64,000 nt of DNA from Palsa-360 sp963710315. GTDB taxonomy: Bacteria; Acidobacteriota; Terriglobia; Acidiferrales; UBA7541. The stretch is taken from contig CAVPZW010000007.1 of assembly GCA_963710315.1 (NCBI GenBank), positions 310,001-374,000 of the forward strand. Reading direction: 5' to 3'. The position numbers and the translations under genes were made by a program. Below, piece by piece: positions 44,656 through 53,944 of this stretch (its first letter is position 1; every line of letters starts with the position of its first letter). The notes under the pieces are model-generated. The model ran no database searches and was not told the origin of the DNA. It saw only the letters and a list, made by a program, of their open reading frames with translations.

Positions 44656-46599
44656 ATGCGATCTCCTCAGCCATTTGAAATTTTGTGGGAATCTCGTGCC
44701 GCGGCGTGGGCGAAAGATATTGGCGTCCTTTTTTCCCGTGCGCCGGCGCCATCGGCGAGCGTGCGCCCATTTCGTTTCTTGTCCAAAAAAAGCAGCGTCA
44801 AACCATTGCTTGCCTTTTTGCTTTCCGTGGCTTTGCACGCAACGGCATTTGTGCTGATCACGCAGCTGAATTTCAGCTCTGGTTATGAACCGCCCCGCAT
44901 TACGGAAAACTCCGACCCAGGCCCTATCTACCTCGATCTCGAGGCTCTAAATACGCTGCATATCCTGCGCAGCCTGCCTGTGGTGAAGCCCGCCGGGGCA
45001 GGAGGGCAGCCGGGCACGTCCAGTCAGACCGTCCGCGTGGTGCTTCAGGCAAGTTCGGCGCAGCATCCCAAGTTTACGATTACGCTGAACCCGCTCAAGC
45101 CAGACAACAATCGCCAGGCCATCAATCAAAAAATGTCCCCGCCGGACATGAAGATACAGCTGGAACAAAAACTCCCGGACATCGTACTTGCCGAAGAGCC
45201 TGCAGTGGCGCGGCCGAATGTGGACATGAGTCTTCACAAGCCTGTGGCTCCGAAGAACGCGCAGAACCAATCAGCCGATGCCGCGCCTACGGTGGCGTCC
45301 AGCGTTCCTGAGTTGTCGTTTAAGTCCGCGAATAACGTAAAGCGGCCGCAGGTGGACATGAGCATTCACCAGCCCACGGCTCCCACCAGTGCGCAGAGAC
45401 TTTCGGCCGATGCCGCGCCCACAGTGGCTTCCAGCGTTCCTGAGTTGTCGTTCAAGACCGCGAATAACGTAAAGCGGCCGCAAGTGGACATGAACCTTCA
45501 CCAGCCCACGGCTCCCACCAGCGCGCAGGGCCGTTCGGGCGATCCTGCTTCCACAGTGGCCCCTACCGTGGCATCGAACGCTCCAGAATTGTCGCTTAGG
45601 ATTGCGCCCGCCGGTCAGCAGCCGCAATTGCCAGCCTCATATTTTGCCGGCAATTCACTGCATGCCCCTAGTGGAGGAAGTTCTTCCGCCAGGCAATCCG
45701 GCGGCGCAGGCACAAACTCTTCCGCGGATCCCAGCGGCGGTGTCGTTGTGATTTCGGTTGACCCGGGAACTTTTGCTCAGCTTGCTGCGTTGGCTCAGGG
45801 TAATCGCTACGGCCAGCTCGCAATTGCCCCCAGCAAAGAAGGCCTGGGATCTCCAGGGGGCAGCCCCAACGGAACGCCTGCCGGCGGTTCGGGCGGACCG
45901 GGCAGGGGTGGCGACGGAAGTTCCGGCGTTGGCCCAGGGCACTCCGGAGGGGGCGCCGGAGGAACGGAGGGACCGCTGAGGGCTACTCTGAGCGCCATAG
46001 GCGGCTCTGGAACCACTGGTGGAGTGGATTCACACAATCTTTTGGGTTCGGTACGGCCCACCGCAGTCTTTCCAATCACGTCCGTCACAAAATTGCGCCG
46101 TCCTCCCCTGGTTGTCTCCACGGGACCCATGGGCGGCGGTGGCCTCGAAGTGTACGGAGCCTTGCCGTGCGGAAAAGTGTATACAATTTTCTTGCAGATG
46201 CCGGGCAAAAGCTGGGTTCTGGAGTATTGCGCGCGCCAATCCGCCGACGTAAAACCGGGGCAATCCAAACCTGGCGTGGTGGAGGTGGAAACTGGCCTTG
46301 TTCCCCCAACGGTCGATCAACAATTTGATTTTCACCGCCTGGCCGTTCCCGAAAAAGACGCCGACAAACTGATTGTGCTTCGAGGCGTGATTGACAAGGA
46401 CGGCTCCATCAGCGATGTCCACGTTTATCAAGGCGTGCAGCCGGAAATGGATGCAAACGCTGCGCTTGCGTTCAGCAACTGGAAGTTCAGGCCGGCTTTG
46501 CGGGACAATCTTCCGGTCAGTGTGGATGTGTTGGTGGGAATTCCCGCGAGAGTCCCGGCAAAGTCCAACGAAAATTCAAGCGGGCCGCAAGGAAATTAG
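44656..46599 (+). CDS. TonB-like energy transducer with three internal repeats
   Basis: I use ATG 44656 (GAGAG upstream); ATG 44539 is the longer option. The protein has a cytoplasmic N-terminus, one membrane helix (PLLAFLLSVALHATAFVLITQL), a long periplasmic part with three 44-48-residue repeats (each starting VDMxxHxP), a Gly/Ser-rich stretch (PGGSPNGTPAGGSGGPGRGG and on), and a C-terminal TonB domain (LIVLRGVIDKDGSISDVHVYQG..PEMDANAALAFSNWKFRPAL). The standard TonB role is to pass proton-motive energy to outer-membrane receptors; no ExbB/ExbD or receptor is in the window. In Acidobacteriota such TonB-domain proteins often have other, unclear roles. Confidence 0.8.
   Translation: MRSPQPFEILWESRAAAWAKDIGVLFSRAPAPSASVRPFRFLSKKSSVKPLLAFLLSVALHATAFVLITQLNFSSGYEPPRITENSDPGPIYLDLEALNTLHILRSLPVVKPAGAGGQPGTSSQTVRVVLQASSAQHPKFTITLNPLKPDNNRQAINQKMSPPDMKIQLEQKLPDIVLAEEPAVARPNVDMSLHKPVAPKNAQNQSADAAPTVASSVPELSFKSANNVKRPQVDMSIHQPTAPTSAQRLSADAAPTVASSVPELSFKTANNVKRPQVDMNLHQPTAPTSAQGRSGDPASTVAPTVASNAPELSLRIAPAGQQPQLPASYFAGNSLHAPSGGSSSARQSGGAGTNSSADPSGGVVVISVDPGTFAQLAALAQGNRYGQLAIAPSKEGLGSPGGSPNGTPAGGSGGPGRGGDGSSGVGPGHSGGGAGGTEGPLRATLSAIGGSGTTGGVDSHNLLGSVRPTAVFPITSVTKLRRPPLVVSTGPMGGGGLEVYGALPCGKVYTIFLQMPGKSWVLEYCARQSADVKPGQSKPGVVEVETGLVPPTVDQQFDFHRLAVPEKDADKLIVLRGVIDKDGSISDVHVYQGVQPEMDANAALAFSNWKFRPALRDNLPVSVDVLVGIPARVPAKSNENSSGPQGN
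45220..45627 (+). repeat. three in-frame 132-144-bp repeats in the TonB-like gene
   Basis: Units begin at 45220, 45352 and 45484 (exact 132-bp step; the last is 12 bp longer). Each encodes VDM-x-x-H-x-P followed by a DAAPTVASSVPELSFK-like segment and ends with NNVKRPQ or its variant. The first two are almost identical in DNA, pointing to recent slippage or unequal crossing-over. Confidence 0.9.
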
Positions 46600-46884
46600 A
46601 ATCGATTTCACGGTTGCGGCATTAATTTTTCGCGGAGATTGTTGTCGCGGACACCGGAAACCCGCCAGCTGAGATGGTTATGTCTCTAATTGAAGACAGC
46701 CATTTCGCCTGAATGTTTTATTTTAGGTACGAATTCAGCACGGGCAAATTCCCCACTTGCCCAGACCTGCCAACCCCAATCTATTGCTTTGACATGAATT
46801 AGCTCCAATCCCTCAGATTTATACTTGTAGCAAAGCTTTGGTCTTTCTTTTGCACAGGCCATTCCGAGAGAGAATGGGACCACG
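46600..46884. other. intergenic, no clear feature
   Basis: Part of the roughly 900-bp gap between the TonB-like gene and the surface protein gene. A 97-codon minus-strand frame (46686-46979) has no recognisable domain or start signal and is not called. No stem-loop of note. Confidence 0.35.
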
Positions 46885-46986
46885 ATGAGCACTAAAACCC
46901 ACGAATCGTTCGGCTTCCTGCCTTGGGTCACTGTCCTGCTGACAGCCTTGGTGGTCCTGGTCGCCTGCGCCGTCGCCACCCGTTAA
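46885..46986 (+). CDS. possible 33-residue single-pass membrane peptide
   Basis: ATG 46885 to TAA 46986 encodes a short polar start (MSTKTHESFG) followed by a hydrophobic segment (FLPWVTVLLTALVVLVACAVA) and TR. Only a weak purine stretch (GAATGGGA) lies upstream. It looks like a small membrane protein but has no family support. Between 46987 and 47494 I see nothing coding; the Shine-Dalgarno sequence of the next gene begins near 47482. Confidence 0.35.
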   Translation: MSTKTHESFGFLPWVTVLLTALVVLVACAVATR

Positions 46987-47494
46987 CATTCTCAATCCAT
47001 CTGCGTAGCCGCGCTCCCGCTCGCATCCTCTTCTGCCTCCCTGCGCCCTGCCTCCCTGCTTTCAGCTTCCCAACCTCCCCGGGCAATTACCGCCACAAAA
47101 AAGCCATTTCTTCGCACATCGTTTCACAATCGCAATTGCTCTGAAGAATCGGGACAGCTTTCTTAAGTTTCGGCGCAGCCTGCCGGAAGGTTGAGTTGCA
47201 CCACACGGAATATCCGATTGGATACGGTTTCGCGTTTCGACTTGTATCCGTTCGTTAACCGATCCGTATCTCCCCATCTTTGAGTATTCCTAAGTAACAC
47301 AAAACTCAAGGATATATTCCTGCGGGAATTGGCTGTCCAAGTGCTCCTCTCGACGAGATCAAGTGCGCGATCGCCTGCGCGAGTTTTCTTGAGAGTGCGG
47401 GCGCGAGCTTCGGCTCATTTTTTTCTTGCCGGGTTCACGTGGTGAATGTTGCCCACGCTTTGCGCGGTTTCTGACGGATAGAGGGGACATATAT

Positions 47495-50400
47495 ATGCTG
47501 CGAAGGTTGCAAAATTCAGGACAGATCATTGGCGGCTGCGCTGCCTGCTGCGCTGCGGCAATTCTCATCATTTGCATGGCGACGTTGGGGCATGGTGTCA
47601 CCAGCGGATTCCCGCGCGCGATGCATACGTCGAAGAACGCGCATGCGCAACTTCTGCAGGCGCGCACCCAGCCCACAAATGGCATCGGCTCCGCGAAATC
47701 GCGCAGCGTGATCGAGCGTTACAAACAATTTCCTCTGTCCTTCGAGCCCAACCTTCAGCAGACCGACAATGCGGACGTAAAGTTCTTGGCGCGCGGAAAC
47801 GGCTACATTCTTTTCCTGACCGGCAAAGACGCCGTATTCTCGATGGGCAAGGCCGCTCATTCCAGCGCGGTCATGCGCATGAGTCTTCTGGGAGCCAACA
47901 GCAACCCAAGTTTTTCGGGCATGGACGAATTGCCTGGCAAGAGCAACTACATCATTGGCAATCAGCCCGACAAGTGGCACACAAACATTCCCAATTACCG
48001 CAAAGTTTCCGAGCGCAATATTTATCCCGGCATCGACCTGGTCTACTACGGCACGCAGCGCCAGCTGGAATACGATTTCGTGGTCGCGCCCGGCACCAGC
48101 CCCAGCAAAATTAAAATCGCCTTCAGCGGCGCAAAGAATCTCCATACGGACGCGAATGGCGATCTGGTTCTAAGCGCGGCGGGCGTGGACGATGTGCGCC
48201 TGCACAAGCCAGTCGTCTACCAGCAATTCGGCAATGACAAGAAGTTGGTCGCCGCAAATTATATTTTGAGCGGAAAAGACAGCGTCGAATTTGCAATCGG
48301 AAACTATGACACGGCCCGCCCGCTGATCGTCGATCCCATTCTTGCCTACTCCACCTATCTAGGCGGCAGCGGCATTGACGGCGCCAACGCCATCGCAATA
48401 GCGCCTGATAACACGGCCTTCGTAGCGGGATCTACCTTTTCGACGGACTTCCCAGTGATTCACGCCCTTCAGCCCAACGAAGGCGGCGGCGTGGATTTCC
48501 CCCAGGATGCTTTCGTATCCAAAATCAGCGCCGATGGTTCGACATTACTTTATTCCACATATCTCGGTGGCGAGAACACGGATACAGGGAACGGGATCGC
48601 CGTCGATTCATTTGGCAATGCATACGTTGTCGGAACGACGTTGTCGCCGCATTTCCCCATCATTGGTGGAATCAATAAGGAGTGCGGCGGCGACGCACTC
48701 TGCGGGGCCTCCTACAATCCGGGCGGACTGATCGTCTCCAACGCCTTTATAAGCAAGCTGAATATCGCCGGTTCCGCCCTGGTTTACTCCACGTATCTGG
48801 GGTTCTACGAAAACGTCACCGGCAACTCAATCGCAGTGGACGGAAATGGAAACGCTTACGTTACGGGCTCGGTCGAACCAAACGGCTTTCCGACGGTTAC
48901 CATCGCTGCGCCGGCCGAACCGCCGCCCCCGTTCCCTCTCGTAAATTCCATCAATCCACCCGTCATACTTACGATCACTCCCACTACGACGTTTCCTAGC
49001 GGTCAATTCGACCTCGGGTTTAACGGCATTGCCAATGCGTATCTAACTGAGATTAGTTCCACCGGCTCCTCGATTGTCTACTCCACCTACATCGGAGGAA
49101 GTGGCGAAGACTCCGGCAACGGCGTCGCGACCGATGGCAAGGGGAACGCCTATGTGACCGGGCTTGCGAACTCGGCCGATTTCCCCACGGTTGGAGGCCT
49201 TCAGAGCGTCAACAATGGCGCTGGTGATGCGTTCCTCGCCAAAATCAACACGGCTCAATCCGGGGCGGCATCTCTTCCCTATTCCACGTTGCTGGGCGGC
49301 ACAGGACTGGATCAAGGCAACGCCGTAGCGGCTGACGGCGCGGGAAATGCCTATGTCGCCGGCGTCACACATTCAATCGCCAGCACTCTCGGTTTTACTG
49401 TGCCTGCCGGAGGGTTTCAGACGAACTGCGTACTGGACACCTCAGGCGCGTGCGAAGGTGATGCCTTCGTAGCTAAGCTGAATACGAACCTGACTGGCGT
49501 GGCGTCCCTCAGCTATTTTACCTATTTGGGCGGCTCGCTTGCGGACGGAGCCAATGCGATTGCCGTGGATTCCACCGGGAACGCCTATGTGACGGGATCA
49601 ACCGTATCGCCGGACTTCCCCGCTGCCGGCGCGGTCTTTCAATCGAAGTTTGGCGGTGGTAACGCCGACAGCTTCGTGACGAAGCTCAATCCCGCCGGGA
49701 CAGCGTTGGTGTACTTGAGCTACCTCGGCGGCACGAACACGGATGTGGGAACAGGAATAGCGGTCGATACGGGTGGAAACGCTTACCTGACGGGGCAAAC
49801 ATGCTCGCTGGACTTTCCACTCGCGAATCCCTTGCAGGATGTTCCCGGCACCAACTGCGACGCCTACGTGGCCAAGGTCAGCATCCTGACCAGCTTCGAG
49901 GTCAATCCCGCGAGTCTGGTCTTCCCGGCGCAAAGCCTCAACGCCACCAGCCAGTCGCAAACTCTGACTGTCACAAACGGTGACAATCCGCAAACCTTTT
50001 CAAGTATCGCCCTTTCCGGAGACAATCCCGGCGACTTCATGGAATCGAACACCTGCCCGATCGCCCCAGCCCAGCTAGCCGTGGGGGCCACTTGCACTAT
50101 TACTGTTTCCTTTACTCCTACGGGGCAGGGACTGCGAAAGGCCTTCCTGACCATCACAGACACGCTTCCGGCGAACACTCAAGTGGTGAATCTGTCGGGC
50201 AGCACCTCCACAGTCACGCTGTCTGCCTCAAGCCTCGCGTTCGGGCCTCAGCAGGTCGGCATTCCCAGCGCGCCCCAGGCCGTCACGGTGACCAATAGCG
50301 GCAGCACCGGGCTGACAATCTCACAAATCACCGCCAGCGGCGATTTTTCCGAAACCGACGATTGCGTCAAGGCTGGGGTTCCGCTCCCGTCAGGCACCAA

Positions 50401-51676
50401 TTGCGTGATTCAAGTCACCTATACGCCTTCCGCGGTCGGACAAAGTATCGGTGCCATCACGCTTACCGATAGTGGGACGGGCAATCCTCAAACAATTTTG
50501 GCGACCGGAACCGGTGTGCTGGAGCCCCAAGCCTCGCTTGCACCCGCAAGCCTCGGCTTTGCCAGCCAGCCCGTCGGCGTCTCCAGCGCCTCACAGGCAG
50601 TAACCTTGAGCAACACGGGCGATGCTCCCCTGACCGTTTCCAGTATTGTCGTGTCCGGCGATTTCAGCCAGACCAACACCTGCGGCGCGATTCTTTCCGC
50701 CAATTCCACTTGCGCGATCAATGTCACCTTCACTGCTACAGCGGCTGGAACCAGAATTGGCACTCTCACCGTCACGGATAATTCCGCGAATCTTGCCGGC
50801 AGCACCCAGGCGATCTCGTTGACCGGCACGGGGCTTGCTGTCCCCATCGTCAATCTTTCGGCAACCACGCTGACCTTCAACAACCAGGCCATCGGAAGCA
50901 CCAGCCCCGCGCAAATCGTTACGCTGACCAACATCGGCAGCGCTCCCTTGATCATTTCCAGCGTGACGCCCAGCGGATCGTTCGCTCAGATCAACAATTG
51001 CCCGACGAGCGTAGCGGTGGGAGCCAATTGCGCCATCACCATTACGTTTACGCCGGAAACGTCCGGCAACCTCTTTGGAACGGTTACGATTGCGGACAAT
51101 GCCACAAACAATCCGCAAACCATCTCCATGTCGGGGACAGGTGTTGGTGTCCCCTTCCAGGTTACTTCGCAGACCGCCACACCTTCCGTCCCGGCCGGAA
51201 AATCGGCTGCGTTCGCGATTAGCGTGGTTGGGTTTGGCGGCTACTCGCAGCAAGTTTCGCTGAATTGCATCGCCCCGGCGACTTTGAGCTGCTCGGTTGC
51301 GCCTTCGGTCGTAACCCCCAGCGCGACGCCGGCACAGGCCGCCACCGTCACCGTCAGCACTTCGCTGCGAACCAGCGCGCCGCCCATCTCAGGGTTCAAG
51401 ATCGATCCATCGGATCTCCTGCGGCATTTCCGCGCGGGCTGGCTCTTGTGGCTCGTTGCTCTGCTCATGGTCATGACTGCGGCCATCGTAAGGCGGCGTC
51501 CTGTTACGGCTGCGTTCGGGTTTGCTGTGGTCCTGCTGCTTGCGTCGGTGGCGTGCAGCGGCAGCGGCACTCCTGGAGTGGCTGCGGGAACTCCCGCGGG
51601 CAATTATCAGATCACTGTCACCGGCACGTCGGGCGCAACCACCACTTCGACCACCCTGACGTTGCAGGTGAACTAG
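47495..51676 (+). CDS. very large exported SBBP/choice-of-anchor-D surface protein with C-terminal membrane anchor
   Basis: GAGGGGACAT precedes ATG 47495. The 1,393-residue protein has a signal-like helix, an N-terminal domain (PLSFEPNLQQTDNADVKFLARGNGYILFLTG) typical of SBBP proteins, then about seven SBBP beta-propeller units (DAFVSKIS...LLYSTYLGG...GNGIAVDSFGNAYVVG) from roughly residue 280 to 800. After these come four to five Ig-like choice-of-anchor-D repeats (VNLSATTLTFNNQAIGSTSPAQIVTLTN and alike; about 100 residues each), and near the C-terminus two hydrophobic stretches (GWLLWLVALLMVMTAAIVRRR; AAFGFAVVLLLASVACSGSG). It is probably displayed at the cell surface for adhesion or sugar binding. 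An outer-membrane barrel follows after 110 bp. Confidence 0.9.
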   Translation: MLRRLQNSGQIIGGCAACCAAAILIICMATLGHGVTSGFPRAMHTSKNAHAQLLQARTQPTNGIGSAKSRSVIERYKQFPLSFEPNLQQTDNADVKFLARGNGYILFLTGKDAVFSMGKAAHSSAVMRMSLLGANSNPSFSGMDELPGKSNYIIGNQPDKWHTNIPNYRKVSERNIYPGIDLVYYGTQRQLEYDFVVAPGTSPSKIKIAFSGAKNLHTDANGDLVLSAAGVDDVRLHKPVVYQQFGNDKKLVAANYILSGKDSVEFAIGNYDTARPLIVDPILAYSTYLGGSGIDGANAIAIAPDNTAFVAGSTFSTDFPVIHALQPNEGGGVDFPQDAFVSKISADGSTLLYSTYLGGENTDTGNGIAVDSFGNAYVVGTTLSPHFPIIGGINKECGGDALCGASYNPGGLIVSNAFISKLNIAGSALVYSTYLGFYENVTGNSIAVDGNGNAYVTGSVEPNGFPTVTIAAPAEPPPPFPLVNSINPPVILTITPTTTFPSGQFDLGFNGIANAYLTEISSTGSSIVYSTYIGGSGEDSGNGVATDGKGNAYVTGLANSADFPTVGGLQSVNNGAGDAFLAKINTAQSGAASLPYSTLLGGTGLDQGNAVAADGAGNAYVAGVTHSIASTLGFTVPAGGFQTNCVLDTSGACEGDAFVAKLNTNLTGVASLSYFTYLGGSLADGANAIAVDSTGNAYVTGSTVSPDFPAAGAVFQSKFGGGNADSFVTKLNPAGTALVYLSYLGGTNTDVGTGIAVDTGGNAYLTGQTCSLDFPLANPLQDVPGTNCDAYVAKVSILTSFEVNPASLVFPAQSLNATSQSQTLTVTNGDNPQTFSSIALSGDNPGDFMESNTCPIAPAQLAVGATCTITVSFTPTGQGLRKAFLTITDTLPANTQVVNLSGSTSTVTLSASSLAFGPQQVGIPSAPQAVTVTNSGSTGLTISQITASGDFSETDDCVKAGVPLPSGTNCVIQVTYTPSAVGQSIGAITLTDSGTGNPQTILATGTGVLEPQASLAPASLGFASQPVGVSSASQAVTLSNTGDAPLTVSSIVVSGDFSQTNTCGAILSANSTCAINVTFTATAAGTRIGTLTVTDNSANLAGSTQAISLTGTGLAVPIVNLSATTLTFNNQAIGSTSPAQIVTLTNIGSAPLIISSVTPSGSFAQINNCPTSVAVGANCAITITFTPETSGNLFGTVTIADNATNNPQTISMSGTGVGVPFQVTSQTATPSVPAGKSAAFAISVVGFGGYSQQVSLNCIAPATLSCSVAPSVVTPSATPAQAATVTVSTSLRTSAPPISGFKIDPSDLLRHFRAGWLLWLVALLMVMTAAIVRRRPVTAAFGFAVVLLLASVACSGSGTPGVAAGTPAGNYQITVTGTSGATTTSTTLTLQVN

Positions 51677-51787
51677 GCGCGCTGATGCGCCGAGGCTTGC
51701 AAGCGGCATTTCTGAATGGCGTCGACGAGACGCGGCAATCATAGGTCACGCGGGGCAATTTCAAGGCCCGCGCGAGGAGACTAAGTT

Positions 51788-52330
51788 ATGAATGTTATGA
51801 AAAAAATATTTTGGATCGTCCCGGCAATTTTCATGCTTTCCATCACGGCGCGCGCGCAGGAGCAGGCCACTCCAGCCTGGGAAATCACCGGCGGCTACTC
51901 CTATCTGAAAGCGGATCTGGGCGGATCGAGCTTCCATCTGAACGGCGCCACCACTTCAGCCACACAGAATGTGAATAGCTGGTTTGGCGGACGATTCGAG
52001 GTCAGCGCGTTTCACGGCAACGACGCGGGAGCCACCGTTTCGGCCCAAACGTTCACCTACGGACCGGTCTTTTCCTATCGCCGGCTCAGGACCGTGACTC
52101 CCTTCGTGCATGTGCAGGGCGGAGCGATTCATGCCAGCCAGGGCTACCTTGGAATTTCGCAAACGGCCATCAAATTCGCCATACTTGGCGGCGGCGGCGT
52201 TGACATTCGCATCAACAGGATGCTGTCCGCTCGCCTGCAAGCCGACTACATGATGACGCGCTTCCTGACCCTCAATCAGAATAACCTCCAGGGTTCCGTC
52301 GGCCTGGTCTATCACTTCGGCAGAAAATAA
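51788..52330 (+). CDS. outer-membrane beta-barrel protein
   Basis: GAGGAGACTAAGTT precedes ATG 51788. The 180-residue product has a signal peptide (KKIFWIVPAIFMLSITARAQ) and a barrel-like alternation of aromatic and small residues (WEITGGYSYLKADLGG, GRFEVSAFHG, TFTYGPVFSYRR, TPFVHVQGGAIHAS, RLQADYMMTRFL, LQGSVGLVYHFGRK), ending in Phe-x3, close to an OmpA-like eight-stranded barrel. It probably sits in the outer membrane beside the large surface protein encoded just upstream. Confidence 0.82.
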   Translation: MNVMKKIFWIVPAIFMLSITARAQEQATPAWEITGGYSYLKADLGGSSFHLNGATTSATQNVNSWFGGRFEVSAFHGNDAGATVSAQTFTYGPVFSYRRLRTVTPFVHVQGGAIHASQGYLGISQTAIKFAILGGGGVDIRINRMLSARLQADYMMTRFLTLNQNNLQGSVGLVYHFGRK

Positions 52331-52519
52331 TTTTTCGATGCATCGGGGCGAACTGAGCCGGGCTCGTACAATCAGTTCGCCCAAATAATCCGGCCAAACA
52401 GTTTGCCTAAACACCGCCCGAAAATGTGTGCGCTGTTCAGATTTAGAAGCTTTCACGTTTAGCAGGGCCGAGCTTCACCCCCAAAATCTCCGTACTGTCC
52501 TGCTTTGAAAGTCTTCGCG
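52331..52519. other. intergenic after the barrel gene
   Basis: No gene seen. Around 52440-52482 lies a partial direct copy (CGTTTAGCAGGGCCGAGCTTCA) of the left side of the palindromic repeat at 52520, so the repeat has been duplicated and half lost. Confidence 0.5.
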
Positions 52520-52651
52520 TTTAGGAGGGCCGAGCTTCAGCTCGGCCATTCAGGTCACGTATGCTTGCGGGCTTTAGCCCCTGAAGCTTCAGGGGTTAAA
52601 ACCCCTGATGGGACGATCCTTTTCGTCGGGACTGAAGTCCCGACCTCCTAA
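52520..52651. repeat. nested palindromic intergenic repeat
   Basis: TTTAGGAGG at the left and its complement CCTCCTAA at the right frame three internal palindromes: GGCCGAGCTTCAGCTCGGCC, CCCCTGAAGCTTCAGGGG and GTCGGGACTGAAGTCCCGAC. The TGAAG/CTTCA theme links it to the GGCTTCAGCCTG hairpins elsewhere. It lies between the barrel gene and tRNA-Arg. Confidence 0.75.
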
Positions 52652-52822
52652 GAACCACCCCGTCCCAACATCATTCGAATTAAGAAAGCTCCGAAATTTG
52701 CCCACATCAACGCCAAGCTGCTACAATGCCTCAGTCGCCAGCCGCGATTTCTTTGCTATGCTTTTCACGCGAAGAGCGGCCGATCCAAGCGCGACAAGCT
52801 TGCAAGTCCTCAAAAACACAGT

Positions 52823-52899
52823 GCGCCCGTAGCTCAGCTGGATAGAGCGTCTGGCTACGAACCAGAAGGTCGGGTGTTCGAATCACCCCGGGCGCACCA
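52823..52899 (+). tRNA. tRNA-Arg (anticodon ACG)
   Basis: 77 nt with full cloverleaf: acceptor stem GCGCCCG/CGGGCGC, D-arm with AGCTCAGCTGGATAGAGC, anticodon stem TCTGG/CCAGA around CTACGAA (anticodon ACG at 52857-52859), T-arm with GGTTCGAATC-like GTTCGAATCA, and an encoded CCA end at 52897-52899. It reads CGN arginine codons after A-to-I editing. Its 3' half is duplicated at 53945-53986. Confidence 0.97.
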
Positions 52900-52901
52900 C
52901 T
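52860..52901 (+). repeat. 42-bp direct repeat, left copy (3' half of tRNA-Arg)
   Basis: The 42 bases from the anticodon loop through CCA plus two bases are repeated without mismatch at 53945-53986, 1,085 bp downstream in the same orientation. This is the pattern left when a mobile element enters the 3' end of a tRNA gene, although no integrase is present between the copies. Confidence 0.95.
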
Positions 52902-52980
52902 TTTCTATGTTTTTCGTCTACGTATTGCGGAGCGAGACCAGCGGCACTGTCCTGCTATGGCTGTGGAAACAATCCTTTTT

Positions 52981-53070
52981 GTCATCCCGAGCGAAGCGAG
53001 GGATCTGCTTTTCTTCTCGGCTTCCAAGAAACAACAGATTCCTCGGGCAACCCCCGCCCTTCGGAATGAC
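52981..53070. repeat. imperfect inverted repeat (MITE-like)
   Basis: GTCATCCCGAGCGAAGCGAG at 52981 and CGGAATGAC ending at 53070 form the outer arms, with GGATCTGC and its near complement CAGATTCC inside. I recognise the GTCATCCCGAGCGAAGCGAG type as a common intergenic repeat in soil bacteria. It lies within the segment bounded by the tRNA-Arg duplication. Confidence 0.65.
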
Positions 53071-53163
53071 ATGGCGGGAATTTTTCCGCGGCCTGTGAAG
53101 CCGTGCCCAACAATGAGTGGGGCAGATGGCCCGGCCTTTGAATTGGAATTTGAGCTGCCCAGG

Positions 53164-53944
53164 GCGGGTGGCCCGGGCTTTGAAGTAGAACTTGGGGTGC
53201 CCCGTCCTTGACGTTTTTCAAGGGCGGGGGTTTTGATCTGCTCCTCGATACTCGCTTAGCTCACTGGATCGATGCGGACCAGTCGAGTTTCCTTCTTGGC
53301 GTAAAAAGAAAAACTGCTCCAGGGCCAGTCCCTGGGGTGAGTGACCAGTTTTCTTTTTATGGGATTCATGTGCATGTAGTGAAGTTTCTCGACAAACTTG
53401 GTCTGACTCCAGACATTGAAATCGTAGAAGCGAGGCTGCCAGAATTGGGGCAGGAGATCGTTGGCTCGTCGGAATGGAAGACTGAGTTGTTGGGAGGATA
53501 TTTTTTTGCGCGGCTTGCGGCGAAGCCGCCGCGAAACGCGCTGCTTCAAGACCTGCATGACGGTGGAGGGAGTGCCTGTGGCCGGCTCGCCAATGAGCAG
53601 GTGAATGTGATTGGGCATGACCACGTAACCTGCGAGGGCGAAGCCGTAGCGGTCGCGCACCTCACCCAGAATTTTGACGAACAAATTCTTAGCGTGGGCA
53701 GAGGCAAACAGGGGCAGCCGCCTGTAGCAACTGCAAGTGATGAAGTGCAGGTGGCGCAATCCGTAGCGGCGGTGCAGTCCTTTAGGCATGGCGAGCGGAA
53801 CGAAAAGCCCCGCCCTTGAAGAACGTCAAGGACGGGGCACCCCAAGTTCAGAATTCTAACCGCGAGTGGACGTATGGGAGTAGTATTAACATTTGGAGCG
53901 CAGACGATTTCATGGAATGCGAAAGGGCGGGCCACCCGCCCGGA
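53164..53944. mobile_element. RAYT cassette framed by 44-bp inverted repeats
   Basis: The transposase gene at 53256-53789 is flanked by 53191-53234 and its inverse 53803-53846 (42 of 44 bases match). Each terminal repeat contains a 12-bp hairpin with one wobble (CCCCGTCCTTGA ... TCAAGGGCGGGG). Outside each lies GGGCGGGTGGCCCG or its inverse. This is the layout of REP-associated tyrosine transposase (RAYT) units. The right side abuts the duplicated tRNA-Arg half. The same repeat recurs at 54101-54290 and 57190-57256. Confidence 0.85.
53256..53789 (-). CDS. REP-associated tyrosine transposase (Y1/HUH family)
   Basis: The 177-residue protein has the Y1-transposase (IS200-like) plan: a first strand HFITCSCYRRLPLF, the HUH metal-binding motif in GYVVMPNHIHLLI (His-x-His), and the Tyr-bearing helix in VEKLHYMHMNPIKRKLVTHPRDWPWSS. 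RAYTs cut single-stranded REP hairpins; the flanking 44-bp inverted repeats fit as its substrates. Length is near the family norm and the catalytic residues are present, so it may be active. Compared with IS200, the C-terminal part is longer, as in RAYTs. Confidence 0.92.
   Translation of the reverse strand: MPKGLHRRYGLRHLHFITCSCYRRLPLFASAHAKNLFVKILGEVRDRYGFALAGYVVMPNHIHLLIGEPATGTPSTVMQVLKQRVSRRLRRKPRKKISSQQLSLPFRRANDLLPQFWQPRFYDFNVWSQTKFVEKLHYMHMNPIKRKLVTHPRDWPWSSFSFYAKKETRLVRIDPVS

Noticed and set aside
46686..46979. 97-codon minus-strand frame after the TonB-like gene
   Set aside because: Overlaps a better small plus-strand candidate, has no ribosome-binding site and matches nothing known.
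52900..53944. Prophage or integrative element remnant with its own integrase
   Set aside because: Only about 1 kb with a RAYT; no integrase, excisionase, phage or conjugation gene is present.
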